A program made the position numbers and the translations under genes. From Polytrichum commune (taxonomy: Eukaryota; Streptophyta; Polytrichopsida; Polytrichales; Polytrichaceae), in contig OX485803.1 of the NCBI GenBank assembly GCA_950295325.1, forward strand, positions 52,469,554 to 52,529,553: a stretch of 60,000 bases of DNA. Direction: 5' to 3'. Position 1 is the first letter of the stretch, and every line of letters starts with the position of its first letter. Under the pieces are notes generated by a model. The model made no database searches. It worked only from the letters and a program-made list of their open reading frames with translations, and was not told where the DNA came from. Positions 34,410-45,006 of this stretch are shown one piece after another.

Positions 34410-35109
34410 TATTGTTGTGAGTAACTTACCTACATATTCCACATTATATGGACCCAATATAGAGTAGAGTTACCCATAACTGATTACTTAAGAGATTCCA
34501 CGCTAAATCTGGAGGAGTATAAGGTGGTGCAAAATTTTCTAATGTCGGAAGAGAGAAATTAGGAGGACTACAATTTTTTGGGTAATTTTATTCCTCAATT
34601 TGAAAATACTGTGGATTTTGAAGCCAAAAGTTGGCCCCAACACATTATCAATGTCTAGAGTTTGCCATAATCACTCATTTTGAGATGAAATCCTTTTCAC
34701 TTTAGCACTCAAGACTGGGGACATGTATCAAGGCATGTCATGTCATGTCATGGGACATATGTCACTATTGATTCCCTAGTGATACCATTACTGAAGGTGG
34801 AGACTCATGATAAGTATCCATGTAGATTTCTTTGCCCACCATATTCTAGTGGAAATGGTGGCATCTACATTTCCATTAGAATTTGGTGGGCGAGCAACCT
34901 ACATGGAAACTAACCCTTAGAAACGTGAATGTGGAACCTTATTTTAACCACCCACAAAAAGAAATTACCAAAATCAGTCCCAACCTTATCAAAATTATGG
35001 CATCTTATAGATTCCCAATGGGTTCTTGATCGGGGATAGGTGGTTCTAGTCTAAATTACTGCTTATATAAGTTTCCTCTTTTTGTACATTGTTATTATCA
35101 TATTTCTTA
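34410..35109. other. gene-free stretch with a T2 fragment
   Basis: AT-rich and without readable coding sequence. At about 34807-34912 a degraded T2 end can be seen (CCATGTAGATTTCTTTGCCCACC and, on the other side, GGTGGGCGAGCAACCTACATGG, then AACTAACCC|TTA), about 105 bp. Confidence 0.5.
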
Positions 35110-35471
35110 GGGTGAGTTTCAATGTAGGCTACTTGCCCACCAGATTCTATTATGAATAAGGACAAACCCACCCAAATGTAGAGGGAATCTAGTGGGTTAG
35201 GGTTCGTATGTGCCAACTAGCTACTCCCATGTTCTCAATTCTAGGCCCACATACTAACCTCCTCCTAAAAGTGGTTTGCAATCCTTTGGTGACCGGCACT
35301 TGTAGGTTTAAGATTCTTTAGTGGGTGCATGGAAGTCTAGCGGCCCATCCACATTCTAGTGGACCGTCATAATGTGGTTGGATGATGGCTTGTGCTATAC
35401 TATATGTGAACACCTCCAACCCACTATTATCTAGAATCTTGCGGGTGAGTGGCCTGCATAGAAACTCACCC
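35110..35471 (-). mobile_element. Tourist-like MITE T2, copy B
   Basis: A 362-bp element with ends GGGTGAGTTTCAATGTAGG and, inverted, GGGTGAGTTTCTATGCAGG. TTA lies on both sides (35107-35109, 35472-35474). Orientation is opposite to copy A: the interior aligns with the reverse complement of 28576-28964 (AACACCTCCAACCCACTA, TCTAGTAGGTCA-type block, CTAACCTCCTCC). Two copies with perfect 3-bp duplications make the family assignment firm. Confidence 0.88.
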
Positions 35472-35989
35472 TTAAACTTCTCATTTTTCTTCAATTTGCT
35501 CTAGCAAACACGTTTCAAACACAAATATGTGTTCATGGTTATTTTATCCAAAAAAAATCGAATTGTTCTCCAACTTTGATGATCGTTTGAGTAAGACAGA
35601 TGTGCCTAAATCCAACACAACAATAATCTTAACACCTATACTTGAGTGGTAGGTGGTTAGGTGTGGCTCCAAGAATATGTGTTTATTAGAGATTGGGTTG
35701 CGTGCTCTAAATGTGATAACCATTCTTGATTCAATAAATTAACAATAGTGCACAAATTGGGAGGACCTATATGGTCACCATGTAATAAGCACAAAAATCT
35801 TCACTTTGATGGTGAATAAGATATTCATACGAGCTCCAAAATATATGAGAGAAGTTGTTTTTGGCCTCAATTTGGATTTGTGAACCATCCCATACTAATA
35901 AAATTGTGTGTTTCATATCATAGGAGAAGTGAGATGGTCGGAAAGAGTAATAATTGACGACCCCTCTACAATGAACGGGGAGAACTGGC

Positions 35990-36922
35990 TGCTAATTACA
36001 GATGAACCGGTTTGAGTTTAAAAATTCACCGGTTGAAGTTCAAGACTTTAGGAAAATTACCGATCATTTTAGAGAATTTATAGAATACACCCCAACGTAA
36101 TAAAGAAACCCCGAAAGATGTCAACATATAACTAGTTGGACTTGGAAACAATAGGATCTTCGGTGAATATGCCCAAAAATCTCCCCGGACATTGCCCATC
36201 TACCTTACCTTGCTTAGGGTCAAGGGCCAAGAGCCACGAGCCAAGAGCCGTGACCATGAAATTGTGAGAGCCCAAAAGAAAGTGTCTAAAGGCCGTCCCA
36301 AGGCACCTCCAACATCATGTAGTGTGGTCACGGACTCTCAAGTGTAGTGTGAAGTCATATGTGCCCTCAACCAAATACTATTTCAATGAATTTTTATTCA
36401 TGCAGGTCCTCACACACGACAAAATAGAATAAACCAACATTTGTGAGTGTTTGGAGTGCCATAATCTCGTGGTTTTGTGTTAGGCCTACCTCCCAGAGAT
36501 GGTTTTTGAAAATAGTCCAAGTGACCATGAAACATGATCCATTTGATGTCATGTAGGAATCCATGTAAACTTTACATCCATCTTGCATTCACATACTCCG
36601 TTGGTCCCTCAAGCGTAGTGTGAACTTGTGAAGCGAACTAGGACCAGCTCCGCCTTTTCCACCAATGGGAGTCCTTGAATTGCAATGGTCAGGGGCTCTC
36701 AGTCTCGTGTGTGAAGTGGCCCTTCTATCCAGGGAGGATTTTAGGCATAATTGGTTGATATCCTAGTGTTCACATGTCCAACCAGTTACATGTTGACATC
36801 TTTCAAATTTCCTTTACTAAATTGGAGTATACTCTAAAAAAATCCTCTAAAACGATCAGCAATTTTTCCCAAAATCTCGAAGTTCAACTGGTTATTTTCC
36901 AAACTCAACCGGTTTATTTGCA
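35990..36922. mobile_element. foldback element with ~200-bp arms, interrupted by T1-B
   Basis: The left arm 35990-36190 (GCTAATTACAGATGAACCGG ... AAATCTCCCCGGAC) is the reverse complement of 36725-36922 (ATCCAGGGAGGATTTTAGG ... CAACCGGTTTATTTGCAAC), roughly 75-80% identical. Between them sits MITE T1-B. Removing it leaves two long inverted arms with little spacer, typical of foldback or long-TIR elements. Single arms of the same family occur at 4621, 8195 and 48420. No protein is encoded. Confidence 0.72.
36224..36722 (+). mobile_element. Tourist-like MITE T1, copy B
   Basis: 499 bp. The right end GTGTGTGAAGTGGCCC is intact. The left end is altered: GGGCCA is followed by AGAGCCACGAGCC instead of CTTCACACACGAGCC. 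The interior aligns with copy A along its full length. No TAA/TTA duplication is visible (TCAA before, TTCT after). Carries a 64-codon minus-strand ORF also seen in copies C and D. Confidence 0.85.
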
Positions 36923-37463
36923 ACTACACTACATATGATAGTTAGTGTCATATGGTATTTAATGTCACTATGGTATGTTTTCGGATGACGCTTCTTATGA
37001 ATAAGTGAGTAAAAATTATCATGGGTGATGGATGAGTTCATCCATTGGCCAAAACCCTACCTTCTCTTCTCAGCAACTTGTGCTGAATTTTTGTCATAGA
37101 TAAAATGAAATTTGGATGAAAAATCACTTGGTAAGTGATAGTAATGGCAACACTGTAAATCTACAATTCCTTGAAAAAAGATGATAAGAAATGACAAATA
37201 TTTTGGGGTTAACATTTAGTGTTGGTGACACTACATTGCGGTTTACAATTAGGACACCCTAAACTCCCAAATATCAACCTCCATAATGTCACACACCCTC
37301 TAATATCCTGAAACCCTAGGGAACGGATGTTCGTAGTTCAAATCTCACTTCTTATTGTCACATTTCTCTCCCTTATATCACGAAATTTGTCATTAATGCA
37401 AACCACCCAAGAAGTCAACCCACACCCTCGCATCGCACCATGTGTCAACATGTGGAGTGTCGT

Positions 37464-37494
<31 letters not shown>

Positions 37495-37796
37495 TGCCAC
37501 TTGTTGAATGTTGGTGCATGCATCCGCCACATCACCCGGGAAGGCCAAGTGGAGTGGACCACAGTAGCGTGGGTGACGGGAGAACGAATTCAAATCGTCC
37601 TCACATCTCCTTTGTGTTTTTCCATAGTGTCACAGGCTACACTAATTCTCTAGTCTCACGCATCCACGTTAACACTACAGAACTCCGTAATGTCACGTGC
37701 ACTTTGGTTGCCACAGGTGTGATACTGCGGAGTCTAGAGTGTATCGAGGCAGAGAAGTAGTAGAGTTGGTGACACTGACTGTCATATTTAGCGTCA
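36923..37796 (+). mobile_element. pogo-related MITE, copy 2, with ~500-bp foreign insert
   Basis: Left end ACTACACTACATATGATAG, then the family body to about 37250 (GATGGATGAGTTCATCCATT, CACTTGGTAAGTGATAG, GGGGTTAACATTTAGTGTTG). The closing part is found only at 37765-37796 (GTTGGTGACACTGACTGTC, TATTTAGCG, then TA). The roughly 500 bp between are absent from the other copies and are GC-richer, with a CTT microsatellite. No coding domain is recognised in the insert. Confidence 0.65.
37463..37493 (+). repeat. (CTT)n microsatellite
   Basis: About ten uninterrupted TCT/CTT triplets within the insert of MITE copy 2. It produces leucine- or lysine-run ORFs on either strand, which are not genes. 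Confidence 0.97.
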
Positions 37797-37923
37797 TAGG
37801 CGTCCTGTGTCCAGAGAGGAGCCGAGGAGGGATGTGAGGGAATCAGCAGACCCGGAGGCCGGGCCCTTCTGCCTGGCTGGCTGTCTAGCATGCAACATTA
37901 AACAGCCTCATAATTGGCAGATT

Positions 37924-38308
37924 CCCTTTCCAATAGCCCCGAAACCCGCATTTCCCCCCCACAAAATACTCGCTATCTTAAACCTGTTCTTTATGTATGG
38001 ATGTATGTATGTAACATACTACATCGTAACCTATGTTGCCATTCGTACCCTTTCCAACAGCCCCGAAACCCGCATTTCCCCCCCACAAAATACTCGCTAT
38101 CTTAAACCTGTTCTTTATGTATGTATGTAACATACTACATTGTAACCTATATTGCCATTCGTACCCTTTCCAACAGCCCCGAAACCCGCATCCCCCCCCC
38201 CAACAAAATACTCACTATCTTAAACCTGTTCTTTATCATGTATGTATGTATGTATGTATGTATGTATATGTAACATACTACATCGTAACCTATATTGCCA
38301 TTCATACC
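37924..38308 (+). repeat. three-unit minisatellite with embedded (TATG)n
   Basis: Units begin CCCTTTCCAAYAGCCCCGAA at 37924, 38048 and 38164 (spacings 124 and 116; the last unit is about 144 bp). Each contains a C-run (7-10 bp), CTTAAACCTGTTCTTTAT, a TATG/GTAT microsatellite of different length, and ACATACTACATYGTAACC. Unit length changes mainly through the TATG tract. The proline-rich ORFs across it are repeat artefacts. Confidence 0.92.
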
Positions 38309-38423
38309 TTCATTGGTACAATCGAGGTTTTTTTTAATTGTATATTGTTTGTATTTAGTAAGTGGTGTTCTCAGATTTAAAAAGAGAATATGCACCTCAC
38401 AAGACCCGTTATTTGCCGCAAGA

Positions 38424-38926
38424 CGGCCACTTCACAGACGAGCCAAGAGCCGTGGCCATGAGATTGTGAGAGCCCAAAAGAAAGTGAGTGTCCAAAGGCC
38501 GTCCCAACACACCGCCAACATCGTGTAGTGTGGTCATGGGCTCTCAAGTGTAGTGTGAGGTCATGTGTGACCGGGCCCTCAATCAAATTCTATTTCAATG
38601 AATCTCTATTCATGCGGGTCGTCAGACATGATAAAGTAAAATAAATCAACGGTTGTGAGCGTTCGGAGTGCCGTGGTATCCTGGTTTTGTGTGTGGCCTA
38701 CTTCTAAGAGGTAGTTTTCGAAAGTAGTCCAAGTGACCATGAAACGTGATCCGTTTGATGCCATGTAAGAATCCATGTAGACTTTACATCCATCTTGCAT
38801 TCACTTACTCCGTTGGTCCCTCAAGCGTAGTGTGAAGCGAACTTGGACCGGGTTGCCTTTTTCCACCAATGAGAGTGCTTGAAGTGTAATGGTCATGGGC
38901 TCTCAGTCTTGTGTGTGAAGCGGCCC
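38424..38926 (+). mobile_element. Tourist-like MITE T1, copy C
   Basis: About 503 bp. Left end CGGCCACTTCACAGACGAGC, right end TTGTGTGTGAAGCGGCCC followed by TTA. The left flank (AGA) does not match the right, so the duplication has decayed. The interior is close to copy A. Carries the 64-codon minus-strand ORF at 38606-38800. Confidence 0.88.
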
Positions 38927-39010
38927 TTATGATTGAAGCGAGGAGAAAGATCCACACATGAACTCAAGGACTCATGAGACCAAGAACCAAACACCACATG
39001 CTGTAAGTAA

Positions 39011-39155
39011 GGGCCTTTCAACACACGCGACGAAGGGACCGCGAAAAACAAATTAATTAGGATTCATTGTGGTCATGGGCGACGGTCCGAAGACCATGAC
39101 CAAGAGAAATCCATGTTACATTTTAGAAGCCTTGGTGCAATGTGGACTTGGACCG
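39011..39155. mobile_element. Tourist-like end T3 (one end only)
   Basis: TAA|GGGCCTTTCAACACACGCG resembles the T1 and T4 ends, and GTGGACTTGGACCGGG (about 39140) resembles a T1 interior block. I could not find a matching inverted end downstream, so this is a fragment or a family whose right end is decayed. Confidence 0.4.
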
Positions 39156-41660
39156 GGATGTGGTGTATTTAATGAACAACTGATAAGAACTCCTTCAAAA
39201 CCCCTTCAAAACAAAATAAAAACTCTCCCTCCTAAGTCCTTGTCATCCTCTTCTTGCAACATCCAGAGAAGAGAAACAACTTCGCTCTCCGAAGGAGACC
39301 GACGTGAATTAAGTGTCTGTTCGATCTACCTTCAATCCCAAGCCCACAGGACAGAGGTATGAAGGAGAAGATCTACTCCCCCCTTTCGAGAGTAGACACT
39401 TTAGACACAAGAAACTTGCAACATCCATCTTTTACCTCCATCCTCTTTGTCCTCTTCATCTTTTGAGAGCCAACATCTCGTTGCAAAGAGTAAATTTGTA
39501 TTTCAATATCTCCCTCTCCGGAGAGAGAAGTGCAAGCATTTATGGTAAGCATCAACTACAACATATTCAATCCAAAGATGAATGTTGCTGACTTATTGCA
39601 TTCTCAACACCAACTACCTTCTATGATATTGTAAGTTGACTAAATTTTGTTACTTATCCTAATTAGACGTCTATATTTAAGTGGTGTGTGGATCTAAGAA
39701 CATACACCAAAGCATACATATTCAAAAAGAGATTGGACCTCGTGCTCAAAAACATATTTATTATTGTAGGCTCGATGATGAAGTTTGGGGGGATGGCCAT
39801 ACTATCATTCAAAAAGAAAGAGAAACCTCACTTTTGTCATAACAAAAATTATTCATATGAGCTCCAAATGTTTTGATGAAAATTACTACAACCTTGATTT
39901 AAGTTTCTAGCTCCCATAAATGGCCCAATTTGTGGTTGATTAGTTGAACCAAACCTTGGTTTAGAATAAATTGGACCTTTCAAATCTAATCATGTAAATA
40001 ATGACTTAAATTATAGAGTTTAGGCCTTAGGGTCTTTGTATATATATTTTTTAACTTTATCCCCTTTGATTTATGTGAATGAACACAAAGATGTGGTGTA
40101 CACAATGATAGAAACACACAAGCTACATTATTTTTTTTGTATTGTATTGAGACTCAAAATATCTCTATATTCAAATAGAAGGCGACATCTTTCACGAATC
40201 ATAATATGTATGGCCCTTTGAACGGAAGGTAAAAAATAAAACCGTAACTCCCAAGAGGACTTGCAATTTGCCTCCACATCCATGTATTAGTCCTCAACGT
40301 CCATTTGGAATTTATGTTGTTTGTGTTTATTGGGAGGGGCTCTAGGCTCCACACATTGTTGAGCTACCCATCCAAGGTGGTAGTCTAGTAGATTGTAGGT
40401 TCATTGAGGACGAGACATCATGTACTTCATGAAATATGTTCAAGATTATAATGGAATATTTGTGACGGAATCAAAGACAATATACATGAAGACAATTGAT
40501 TGGATTTTCTCTTACTTTTTTCTTGAACTATTCCAAGATGTCACTAGAGTTGCTATTTCATCATCCAAAAAAATAACATAATCTCTCTCTCTCTCTCCTT
40601 TAGTAATCAACTTGATCATGAAGGAAGCTCAAAAGGGGCCTCCCATAATGCAGCGGGGATGAATTTGGACTATGACATCATATTACTACTCCAAATTTGA
40701 GGCCACATGAACTTTAGAACATGATTTAAAAAAAAATGGATTAAAGCGAACTCAAAAGGGGGGTATTTGAAAATGAATATTGTTGGAATGTGCAAAAGAC
40801 CGCTCCAAATGTGATCCCACATGAAATATCACTATAGTCGGTAATTGGAGACTTTTTCGTGATTATGAGAATATTCAAGGATATGGTTCTCAAATAAAGA
40901 ACAAGAACAACACAAAAATGTGCTCGATGTGACTTCATAAAGCAATTCGCGTGGGCAACACGAACTAATTTGGCACAAATACATGTCATCACAATAAGAA
41001 ATTGGACCAGATATTAAACCATTTGCATTTATTTTGAGACTTTCCAAAGTCTCTAATTAACGAATATAGTCATAAAGTAACAAGTGAAATACCAACCCAC
41101 GTGCGTAAGTGAACTGGGGTTTGAGGCAATGTCATGAGAGGCTTTCCAAAATGGCATGGGGGTGGAATTTGGGCTAGTAATGCACAACATTAGTCCAATG
41201 AACATAAGAATTCAACCCCCCCCCCCCCACCTTTCCTTTGTTAATATGTATCCACCGCTTTGGCTTGCAATAAGACAAAGAAAATTTGAATTTTCTAAGC
41301 ATTGTGATTTTTGACTTTTTATAAAAGGGTAAACAATTACATCCTTGCTCAACCGGTGTTAGTATTTACCAATATCTATCTAATTGGTTGTGTCCAAGAG
41401 CATGACAATATATTAGGTGAATTCAATGTTGTGTAGAGTAATTTTTGCGCAAATTTGTGAAGGAGAAAAGACGTGGGTGGAAAACCTTTCAATTAAGATG
41501 ATGTCAAGGTATAGATGAGTGAGGCATTCACATATAGGAGTGGTGCATGAGCAATTGCGGGAGAGGTCTTAATCCAAACGGGCATGTGCTTTGATATAGA
41601 GGAGGGTGTGAAGATTCCATTCATGACACAATTCCATTTTGTGATGTGGTGGGTAAAGCA
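39156..41660. other. gene-free stretch
   Basis: 39.2-39.6 kb is C/T-rich (CTCTCC, CTTCTTGCAACATC) and looks like a plant leader or LTR edge, but no start-of-gene structure follows. 39.67-39.9 kb shows weak similarity to 35.64-35.9 kb (GTGTGGATCTAAGAACAT, ATTCATATGAGCTCCAAA), perhaps an old shared repeat. The rest is AT-rich, with a 13-C run at 41216-41228. Confidence 0.45.
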
Positions 41661-41857
41661 TTTATTTATTTTATTTTATTTTGAGACAGAAGGCCGACAG
41701 GCCAACGCCAAAGCACAAGAGGGAGTTGACCACATGGCAAGATTTCCGTCAAGTAGAGAGGAGATTTCACAGTCGGGATTCGAACCGCCAACCTCTTCCT
41801 TGAGATTTGGGTATCTCTCCACCATCATCCGGTAATTTAAGGTCATCTCGGACCTGC
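41661..41857 (-). mobile_element. tRNA-derived SINE, copy 2 (full length)
   Basis: On the minus strand: GCAGGTCCGAGATGACC head, GATGGTGGAGAGAT (A-box region), GGTTCGAATCC (perfect B box), GTGAAATCTCCTCTCTACTTG body, GGCCTTCTGTCTCAAAAT end, then an AATAA-rich tail. The same order and spacing as copy 3. No clear target duplication. Confidence 0.85.
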
Positions 41858-44014
41858 TTTTTGCCAATGTCGCAAGGGTACTTTAGAGGAACATGACCTC
41901 AAACTTCTGGAATGGAAACTTGTTAAAGCACAATCCTTTGATGTAGTTAGGGGCAAGTTTTTATTTTTTTATTTTTTATTGTTTCTTCATGCAAAGCCCT
42001 CTTGGGATATGCATTCTTCTAGCACTGGGAGACATGGTATTTATTTTGTGGGTGGAATAAGTATGTAGAGGGTGGTTATTAAAAACAAGGGAGGTCCGCC
42101 ACCTTCCAACCAAATTGTCATGTTGTGACACGTATTGTGAGCTATTCCAACACTAAGTAACCTCATAATTTGGGCAAAATACATTTGTGTTTACATTTCC
42201 TATATTCTTGTGGACCTCAATCCTTGAGCACAGTATACGTATATGCAACTTTGCCATAGAGTGAGTAAGTTCATTTCTTTGTGTATTCCATGTTGTTATG
42301 TTATGTTATGTTATAGAAACCTCTTTAGGTATCATTTAACTCAACAAAAAAACTTATGTTTTTTGGTTTGCTTGACCATTGGTGCAATAAAATGACCTGA
42401 AAATAAGAATGGGAGAGAGGGGGTTTGGAATAGCCTTGATATTAGAATGCAATACATGTTTTCAACTGATGGGAAATGATGTTTGTAGGGTTGTGAGTTG
42501 CAAAATTTTCGTTTAAAGTGAAGATAACTAGAACTTCAAAGCAAGTCCTCCCATGTATTTGGTGTAACATTCGCCTTCAATTGTTCCCATTCGTTCCCCT
42601 TGTACGCTTGCGCCTTTGCATATACCTATTTCCAACCTAAGCCACAATTGGATTTCATATGTGGGTGCAAGCATGGTAAAGTGGACCAAAAAAGTGCTCC
42701 GGTATACTAAAACCATAATTTTTCTGGGTCAAAGGCACTAAAAGTAGTAGCAAAGCATTATTTCAATTGGATTTTTTTTTTTAAATTTCATAATGATGAT
42801 CTTTTTTGTGTTAAATACTCAAATGCAGAATATCAAGTTGAGATCTTCAATACTTAGCATCAAAAGTGATGCTAAAAAAAAAATGGTTGAGTATGGTTTT
42901 GGACGTAGATTTCATGATCTTAACTATTTTGAAGTTGGGATTCTCTTTTATATTCCTTTAATTCATTATCTACTTGAGGGCATCATCATAAAATATTTTA
43001 GAAAACCATTAGTTTAATGTAATTATATCATATTTCAAAGAAATTTTAAACAATCATGTGTTGAATATCACCTACTTGCACACCACTTGCACCATCTTCT
43101 AAAATATGTAAACTTTTATCGGATTTTTTTTCGTCAACATAAATTTCTTGGCTTTGTAGATCGAGTTGTTTTTAAAAAAACTATGATTTTTTTTTCTTCA
43201 CATGATTCAAAGTCAAACATAAAATTAAATCACTTTCACTTAACACTAGGCATGGATCAGGAGTCGTCCACTTTACCGTGCTTGCACCCATGTGCTTTCT
43301 CTTCCAATACCTATCACAATGACCCTTTTTGCATCAAGTTTGGGAGATTTCATACAACTATTTTCCGGTTGTTATTGGTCCAACGCCAAAAGTTCAATCT
43401 TTGTACCTATTCTCATCATGTTTTGACATCTTTGATATATTGAAGAATCAAGGTAAGACTTTCCCCAAATTCTTGATTGGTATACTAGGAACATCATTTG
43501 ACATGATTACAGAATGACAACGAGATTCATGAAAGGGGAAAAAACGAGAGAGCACCAACAACTTACATTGACTTCAATGTGATAGGATAATTCCTATGCT
43601 TCCTCTCCCTTACAATATCTAATACTCAATTCTCAAAAGCTTTTGTAGCTCTCCCAAAAAACACTTTGTGTGCACTTTGTTTTGGTTTTGGTTTGGAGGA
43701 GTGTTCTAAGTTACCTTTCTCACATCACACGCAAGAATCCAAGTCAAAGCATGGTACTTACCTAGGATATGTGGGTGGCTTCATGGGGATTGAATGTTGT
43801 TGTGCAACATGCATTTTGATGCGGCCAAGGATTTGTGGTGTCTACGTAAAATCATCCACGATGAAGGTCAACACAAATTGAACCATTCCATGTCTTCAAA
43901 TGTATTACTTTAAGACGATATGATGTCAGAGTCCCTTAACTAGTTTACTGGGGTCTAGATGGAATGAAAACACCCTCAAATGCATAAGACTTGTTTGTAC
44001 TATAGCCTTCTTCA
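41858..44014. other. gene-free stretch
   Basis: AT-rich sequence. An inverted pair of about 30 bp, TGGGTGCAAGCATGGTAAAG at 42657-42686 and its complement at 43266-43295, encloses about 580 bp of AT-rich DNA and may mark the ends of a short element. Frames of up to 118 codons here have no recognisable domain. Confidence 0.45.
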
Positions 44015-44040
44015 TGTGTGTGTGTGTGTGTGTGTGTGTG
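44015..44040 (+). repeat. (TG)n microsatellite
   Basis: A 26-bp uninterrupted TG tract followed by a G-rich stretch. Confidence 0.95.
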
Positions 44041-44362
44041 TTGGGGGTGGGGTGGGACGCAAATAGGCATTTAAGGATTTATTGAGCCTTGGTACCATAG
44101 GTTCTATGCCTACCCTATGTCTAAGAGGATCTTATAATTGGCTTCACATGTGATGGATTGTTTACATCCCAAACCATGCAACATGGGCCCCTTAGGTTAT
44201 TTGCCCCATCAATGTTTGTTTGTCAAGAAATATGTTAAAGGTTTTAATCATTTCAAGAGCATCCAGTTTGCTCGTCATAAGCTTTGATATGTGGTGTGTT
44301 GTGATTGGAAAGTTTCAACAGATGGCTCTCATGTGGTGTAGTTTTATAGCCAATTTATTTCA

Positions 44363-44365
<3 letters not shown>

Positions 44366-44435
<70 letters not shown>
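44366..44435 (+). repeat. compound (CA)n(TA)n microsatellite
   Basis: About 36 bp of CA repeats pass directly into about 32 bp of TA repeats. The ORF crossing it encodes HTHTHT and YIYIYI runs and is not a gene. Confidence 0.97.
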
Positions 44436-44439
<4 letters not shown>

Positions 44440-44936
44440 GGCGTGTCCTCTACGACTCATGTAAGTCATGAGGTTTCATATAATCCCTTTTTCCTTACAA
44501 TGAAACCATACATGATTGAAACAAAGAGTCTTGCTTGCAATATTGTTTTCAAACATGGTAATTGTGTATGAAGATCCTTTGTTTATGATGTTGGACATGT
44601 AAGTCAAACTTATGATCTTATATCATACCTTTGTAGCAAAGGTTGACAACCACATGTTGGATAACAAAACTATGGATCAACTAAAGCAACAATGAAGCTT
44701 GTACTCAACATCTAATATAATCTATAAATTAATTTCTTTTAAATCCAATGGTTATTGTATGTTATTTATAACAACTTGTTTTTACGGAAAATCACAATGC
44801 ATATAATTCCATGTGTTAAGCTTGTACATTGTACATCACAATGATCAATCGACCTTATCCTTTTGCCTCTTCTCCAAAGCCCCCAACCCAGCCGAAAGCT
44901 CGCACCCTCTCCATAGTTATTATTTCCGAGATGAGA

Positions 44937-45006
44937 GGCCCTCACATTCTACTACATGCATGGAAAGGCCCTCACATTCCACTACGTGCATGGAAAGGCC
45001 TTCCAC
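44937..45006 (+). repeat. 30-bp tandem repeat, about 2.3 units
   Basis: GGCCCTCACATTCTACTACA plus TGCATGGAAA is repeated at 44937 and 44967, and starts again at 44997. Two units are nearly identical. Confidence 0.9.

Noticed and set aside
37924-38308. Regular repeats considered as a CRISPR array
   Set aside because: Units are contiguous and whole-unit repeated without unique spacers of constant length; the DNA is a plant-type nuclear region.
37807-38380. Proline-rich ORFs of 107 and 115 codons
   Set aside because: They are translations of the three-unit minisatellite (repeated SPETRISPPQNTRYLK/PKPAFPPHKILAILN frames), not a protein gene.
44220-44471. 83-codon ORF with His-Thr and Tyr-Ile repeats
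   Set aside because: Product of the (CA)n(TA)n microsatellite.
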